Positions 59,443 to 64,000 of a DNA stretch of 64,000 nucleotides are shown piece after piece. A program made the position numbers and the translations under genes. This DNA is from an uncultured Clostridia bacterium (lineage in GTDB: Bacteria > Bacillota > Clostridia > Oscillospirales > Ruminococcaceae). How positions within the stretch are numbered: the first letter of the stretch is position 1; every line of letters starts with the position of its first letter. The stretch is from assembly GCA_947626755.1 (NCBI GenBank), contig CANQTP010000002.1, positions 1-64,000 on the forward strand, read 5' to 3'. The notes below the pieces were generated by a model. The model was not told the origin of the DNA, ran no database searches, and was given only the letters and a program-made list of their open reading frames with translations.

Positions 59443-59471
59443 TTGAAATTGTGGAAATAAAATGTTATAAT
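59443..59471 (+). promoter_or_regulatory. F-ATPase operon promoter
   Basis: TTGAAA (59443-59448), 17 nt, TATAAT (59466-59471), about 40 nt before atpI. Confidence 0.85.
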
Positions 59472-59518
59472 GAGTAGTGTATATTTGTGAAAACACGGAG
59501 GAAAGGAAGCTGAACGCG

Positions 59519-59911
59519 ATGTCAAGCCGTATTTTCAGCGAAATGATAACGCGGGAACTGAAATTTCTCCTGCCGAGAGCGGCTGTTTTCGATTGTGTAA
59601 TATACCTTATATCGCTTCCCGTATATAAGTTCTGTGCGGAAGTTCCGCTGGGACTGCTGACAGGCACGGCGGTCATGGTGCTTAACTTCATAATACTCGG
59701 AATTTCCGCGGAACACGCCGTGGAAAGATCCCTTTCGGTGGCGAAAGGAATGATGTTCGGGTCGTATATGTTAAGATTGCTTATCATGGGCGCGCTGTTT
59801 GTGGCGGGGATAAAACTGCCGCAGATAAACCTGCTGGCGGCGGCTATCCCCCAGCTTTATCCGAAACTTGCTTATACACTGGACGCGATGGTAAAAAAGA
59901 AAGGAGGGTGA
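59519..59911 (+). CDS. atpI: ATP synthase subunit I-like membrane protein
   Basis: A 130-residue protein with four likely membrane helices (AVFDCVIYLISLPVY, GLLTGTAVMVLNFIILG, MLRLLIMGALFVAG, LAAAIPQLYPKLAYTL). Its place as first gene of the atp operon and the pattern of helices fit AtpI/UncI-type proteins, which help to assemble the c-ring or import Mg. ATG 59519 has AAGGAAG nine bases before it; a longer frame from 59477 is less likely. Confidence 0.75.
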   Translation: MSSRIFSEMITRELKFLLPRAAVFDCVIYLISLPVYKFCAEVPLGLLTGTAVMVLNFIILGISAEHAVERSLSVAKGMMFGSYMLRLLIMGALFVAGIKLPQINLLAAAIPQLYPKLAYTLDAMVKKKGG

Positions 59912-59915
59912 GTCC

Positions 59916-60653
59916 ATGAACATAGAAGTGCAGGGTCCGAAGCGAATGATATATCTTCTTGACGGAAACGGAGACGTGGCTTTTTCGATATCTGAATCGG
60001 TAGTCACAGGCTGGCTGGTAATACTGATAGTGCTGGTGCTGTGCCTTATCCTTACAAAAGATCTGAAAAAGATCCCCGAGACAAAACGACAGTGCGCGGC
60101 GGAATACATAGTCAAAACGGTCAATAACATGATCGAAACGAATATGGGAGTCGATTTTGCAAGATATGCGCCGTATATCGCGGCGGTATTCTCGTATATC
60201 ATAATCGGCACACTTATTTCAATGATAGGTTTCCGAAGCATTACGGCGGATATAAGCGTTACCGGCGGACTTGCGCTGATGACTTTTGTGCTGATAACAT
60301 ACACCAAAATACGTTACAACGGCATAGGCAAATATCTGCTCAGCTTCGTGAATCCGCTTAACATCATAAGCGAAGTCGCAACGCCTGTGTCAATGGCACT
60401 CCGTCTTTTCGGAAACGTTGGCGGCGGTATGATCATCACTATCATTCTCTATGCGGCTCTGGGCGCGGCAAGCGGGGCGTTATACGGCCTTTTCGGAATA
60501 CCCGAAATGACGTCCGGCGGATATTTCTTCAATATCTTCCAGATAGGTATTCCCGCGGTGCTGTCGGTCTACTTTGACCTGTTCTCAGGGGCAATACAGT
60601 CATATGTATTCATAATGCTTACTATGGCTTACATCAAAATGGGCAAGGAATAA
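59916..60653 (+). CDS. atpB: F0 subunit a
   Basis: A 245-residue stator membrane subunit. The essential arginine lies in SMALRLFGNVGGGMI near 166, and EVATPVS before it is typical. It forms the ion path with the c-ring. It starts 4 nt after atpI. Confidence 0.94.
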   Translation: MNIEVQGPKRMIYLLDGNGDVAFSISESVVTGWLVILIVLVLCLILTKDLKKIPETKRQCAAEYIVKTVNNMIETNMGVDFARYAPYIAAVFSYIIIGTLISMIGFRSITADISVTGGLALMTFVLITYTKIRYNGIGKYLLSFVNPLNIISEVATPVSMALRLFGNVGGGMIITIILYAALGAASGALYGLFGIPEMTSGGYFFNIFQIGIPAVLSVYFDLFSGAIQSYVFIMLTMAYIKMGKE

Positions 60654-60968
<315 letters not shown>

Positions 60969-61014
60969 GCCGGAAAGCTAAAAAATTTGCAGATCAGGAG
61001 GCAGTGATCAATTC

Positions 61015-61515
61015 ATGTATTTTGATTTCTTTTCAATAGACCTGACAACAATTCTCGGTACTATACTGAATACGCTGATCCTGTTTCTGGTTCTGAAGCA
61101 TTTCCTTTTCGACAAGGTGAACGCTGTTCTGGAATCCCGAAGAAACGAAGTCGTAAAGACTTATGAGGACGCGGATAAGGCTTACGCAAACGCCAAACAG
61201 CTTGAAACGGAATATAACGACAAGCTTTCGGCTGCGAAAGAAGAATCCGCCGAGATCGTCAAGAACGCCACCAAGAAGGCTCAGCTCCGTTCGGAAGAGA
61301 TCATTTCCGATGCGAAGACCGAAGCTAAGGGCATTATGGACAAGGCGGAAGCAGACATCGAGAAGGAAAAGAAACGCGCAGTAAATCAGATAAAAGATGA
61401 GATCTCCGATATTGCTATGTCCATAGCGTCAAATGTTGTGGAAAAAGAACTTGACGCAAAGACCCATGAGCAGCTTATCGAAAATTTTATCAATGGAATT
61501 GGTGATTCAGAATGA
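61015..61515 (+). CDS. atpF: F0 subunit b
   Basis: A 166-residue subunit with an N-terminal membrane helix (TTILGTILNTLILFLVLKHF) and a long charged coiled coil (VVKTYEDADKAYANAKQLE onward). It forms the peripheral stalk. GGAGGCAG precedes ATG 61015. It overlaps atpH by 4 nt. Confidence 0.94.
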   Translation: MYFDFFSIDLTTILGTILNTLILFLVLKHFLFDKVNAVLESRRNEVVKTYEDADKAYANAKQLETEYNDKLSAAKEESAEIVKNATKKAQLRSEEIISDAKTEAKGIMDKAEADIEKEKKRAVNQIKDEISDIAMSIASNVVEKELDAKTHEQLIENFINGIGDSE

Positions 61516-62054
61516 CGGGAAAAGCAGAAAAAGTATACTCCGAAGCGATTTTTGAACTTGCAAGGGAACTTGGTCAGACAGATGAAGTAAAGAAGGAACT
61601 GGACGCATTGGCGGAAATTTTCAACGCCGCCCCCGATCTGGGAAGATTCCTGTCCGCTCCCACAATTACTCTTGACGAAAAGTTGGCTGTTCTGAACAAG
61701 ACCTTCGGCGGACGTATTTCCGAAACGTCCTACAGTATGCTCTGCGTGGTAACAGAAAAGGGAAGAGCAACTCTCGTTCCCGCCATTGCAGAGGACTACA
61801 AGAACCGCTGGTATGAGATGAACAATATCGCTGAGGTCAGGGTCACTACAAGCGTTCCCCTTACGGAAAACCTCAGGGCAAAGCTGAAAACCAAGCTGGA
61901 GACCGTTATGAAGAAGAAGGTCATTCTTACCGAAAAGGTGGATTCGTCCATTATGGGCGGCATCATCATCAACTACGGCAACACCATGACCGACGGCTCG
62001 GTAAAAGCCAAGCTTGAAGCTTTGCAGAAACAGATAAAGGGCGTTATCGCATAA
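61512..62054 (+). CDS. atpH: F1 subunit delta
   Basis: A 180-residue OSCP/delta subunit: KVYSEAIFELARELGQ near 6 and the C-terminal GGIIINYGNTMTDGSVKAKL near 150 are conserved. It joins the stalk to the F1 head. Confidence 0.94.
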   Translation: MTGKAEKVYSEAIFELARELGQTDEVKKELDALAEIFNAAPDLGRFLSAPTITLDEKLAVLNKTFGGRISETSYSMLCVVTEKGRATLVPAIAEDYKNRWYEMNNIAEVRVTTSVPLTENLRAKLKTKLETVMKKKVILTEKVDSSIMGGIIINYGNTMTDGSVKAKLEALQKQIKGVIA

Positions 62055-62108
62055 TATCTGTACCGACATGATCCCGTGTGTGACAGAAAATGCGCGGGCA
62101 GCTTTTAG

Positions 62109-63641
<1,533 letters not shown>

Positions 63642-63676
63642 TTTCACCGCAGGAAATTAAGAAAGGAGGGTGCAGT

Positions 63677-64000
63677 TTGGCTTCGGGAAATATGAAGGAC
63701 ATCAAACGGCGCATAAGGAGCGTCGAGTCCACAATGCAGATCACAAAGGCAATGGAGCTGGTGGCTTCCTCAAAACTGAGGAAGGCAAAGGAAAAGGCGG
63801 ATAACGCCCGTCCCTACTTCAAGTCGCTGTACGAAACGATGTGCAATATTCAGGCGGAAAGCGCGGGATTTTTCTCACAGTACATGAAAAAGCGCGAGGC
63901 TAAGACCGTCATGCTTGTTGTCATCGCAGGCGACAGAGGACTTGCGGGCGGCTTCAACTCCAATGTTCTGAAACTTGCGCAGGCCCGCATAGACGAGCTT
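63677..64000 (+). CDS. atpG: F1 subunit gamma, cut by the window end
   Basis: The first 108 codons of the gamma shaft, from a TTG start at 63677 with AAAGGAGGG upstream. DIKRRIRSVESTMQITKAME and LVASSKLRKAKEKA are the N-terminal shaft helix, and VIAGDRGLAGGFNSNV near 90 is the conserved core. The gene runs past position 64000. Confidence 0.94.
   Translation, partial: MASGNMKDIKRRIRSVESTMQITKAMELVASSKLRKAKEKADNARPYFKSLYETMCNIQAESAGFFSQYMKKREAKTVMLVVIAGDRGLAGGFNSNVLKLAQARIDEL

Overview
The window is a stretch of chromosome from an anaerobic, cellulose/xylan-using Clostridia member, most likely a Ruminococcus-like Oscillospiraceae. The taxonomic inference rests on the gene set (Rnf complex, indolepyruvate:ferredoxin oxidoreductase, flavodiiron protein with rubredoxin, rubrerythrin, an ispH-S1 fusion, a GH5 cellulase lipoprotein, a GH3 xylosidase/glucosidase), the Gram-positive LexA boxes and RBSs, and the order ffs-dnaX-ybaB-recR. 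It was not checked against any database.

1-9300 is an integrated mobile element. It holds a broken MmeI-like DNA methyltransferase, a DUF2971 gene with a nonsense codon, a STAND/NB-ARC ATPase, an actin-type plasmid partition pair (parM/parR), a hairpin-dense oriT candidate, mobC, a MOB_P relaxase, a membrane protein whose gene overlaps the relaxase out of frame, a small HTH protein and a tyrosine integrase. The integrase lies next to a tRNA 3'-end fragment that looks like the attachment site. 9400-12070 is further accessory DNA: an XRE regulator, a SLOG-like gene with a nonsense codon, a 172-bp MITE-like element, a DUF4373 gene with a leader peptide, and two small unknown genes.

12089-18715 carries a GH3 enzyme, a repeat island, a DUF1492 gene behind a promoter with three LexA boxes, and a YesM/YesN-type two-component system. 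18752-25280 (minus strand) is housekeeping: nifU, nifS, rnhA, two tRNA-Gln, recR, ybaB, dnaX, a TPR membrane protein and the SRP RNA. 25441-30145 is an aryl-pyruvate operon (iorA, iorB, HD protein, phenylacetate-CoA ligase, ACT protein). 30182-36576 holds a rhomboid-like membrane protein, a DUF1858 protein, a HAD phosphatase, tRNA-Leu, mntP, prmC, rubrerythrin, GH5 cellulase and tatD. 36687-47688 (minus) holds metG, rqcH, a hypothetical gene, a flavodiiron protein with rubredoxin, a PocR-domain hybrid kinase with a dual-receiver partner, and ilvE.

48008-57659 is one long plus-strand run: a NusG-domain-II protein, a Gx transporter, rnfCDGEAB, an Spx/ArsC-like protein, cmk, plsC and the ispH-S1 fusion. 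tRNA-Arg, DAHP synthase and tRNA-Pro follow on the minus strand. The window closes with the F-ATPase operon (atpI, B, E, F, H, A and a partial G). The c subunit has two carboxylates at the ion site, a motif known from a sodium-driven rotor; with Rnf this suggests a sodium-linked energy circuit.

The points most worth following up are the triple-LexA promoter in front of a lone DUF1492 gene, the two-carboxylate c subunit, the 263-nt overlap between relaxase and membrane-protein genes, the oriT/partition region, the MITE-like element, and three otherwise intact accessory genes each cut by one in-frame TAA.
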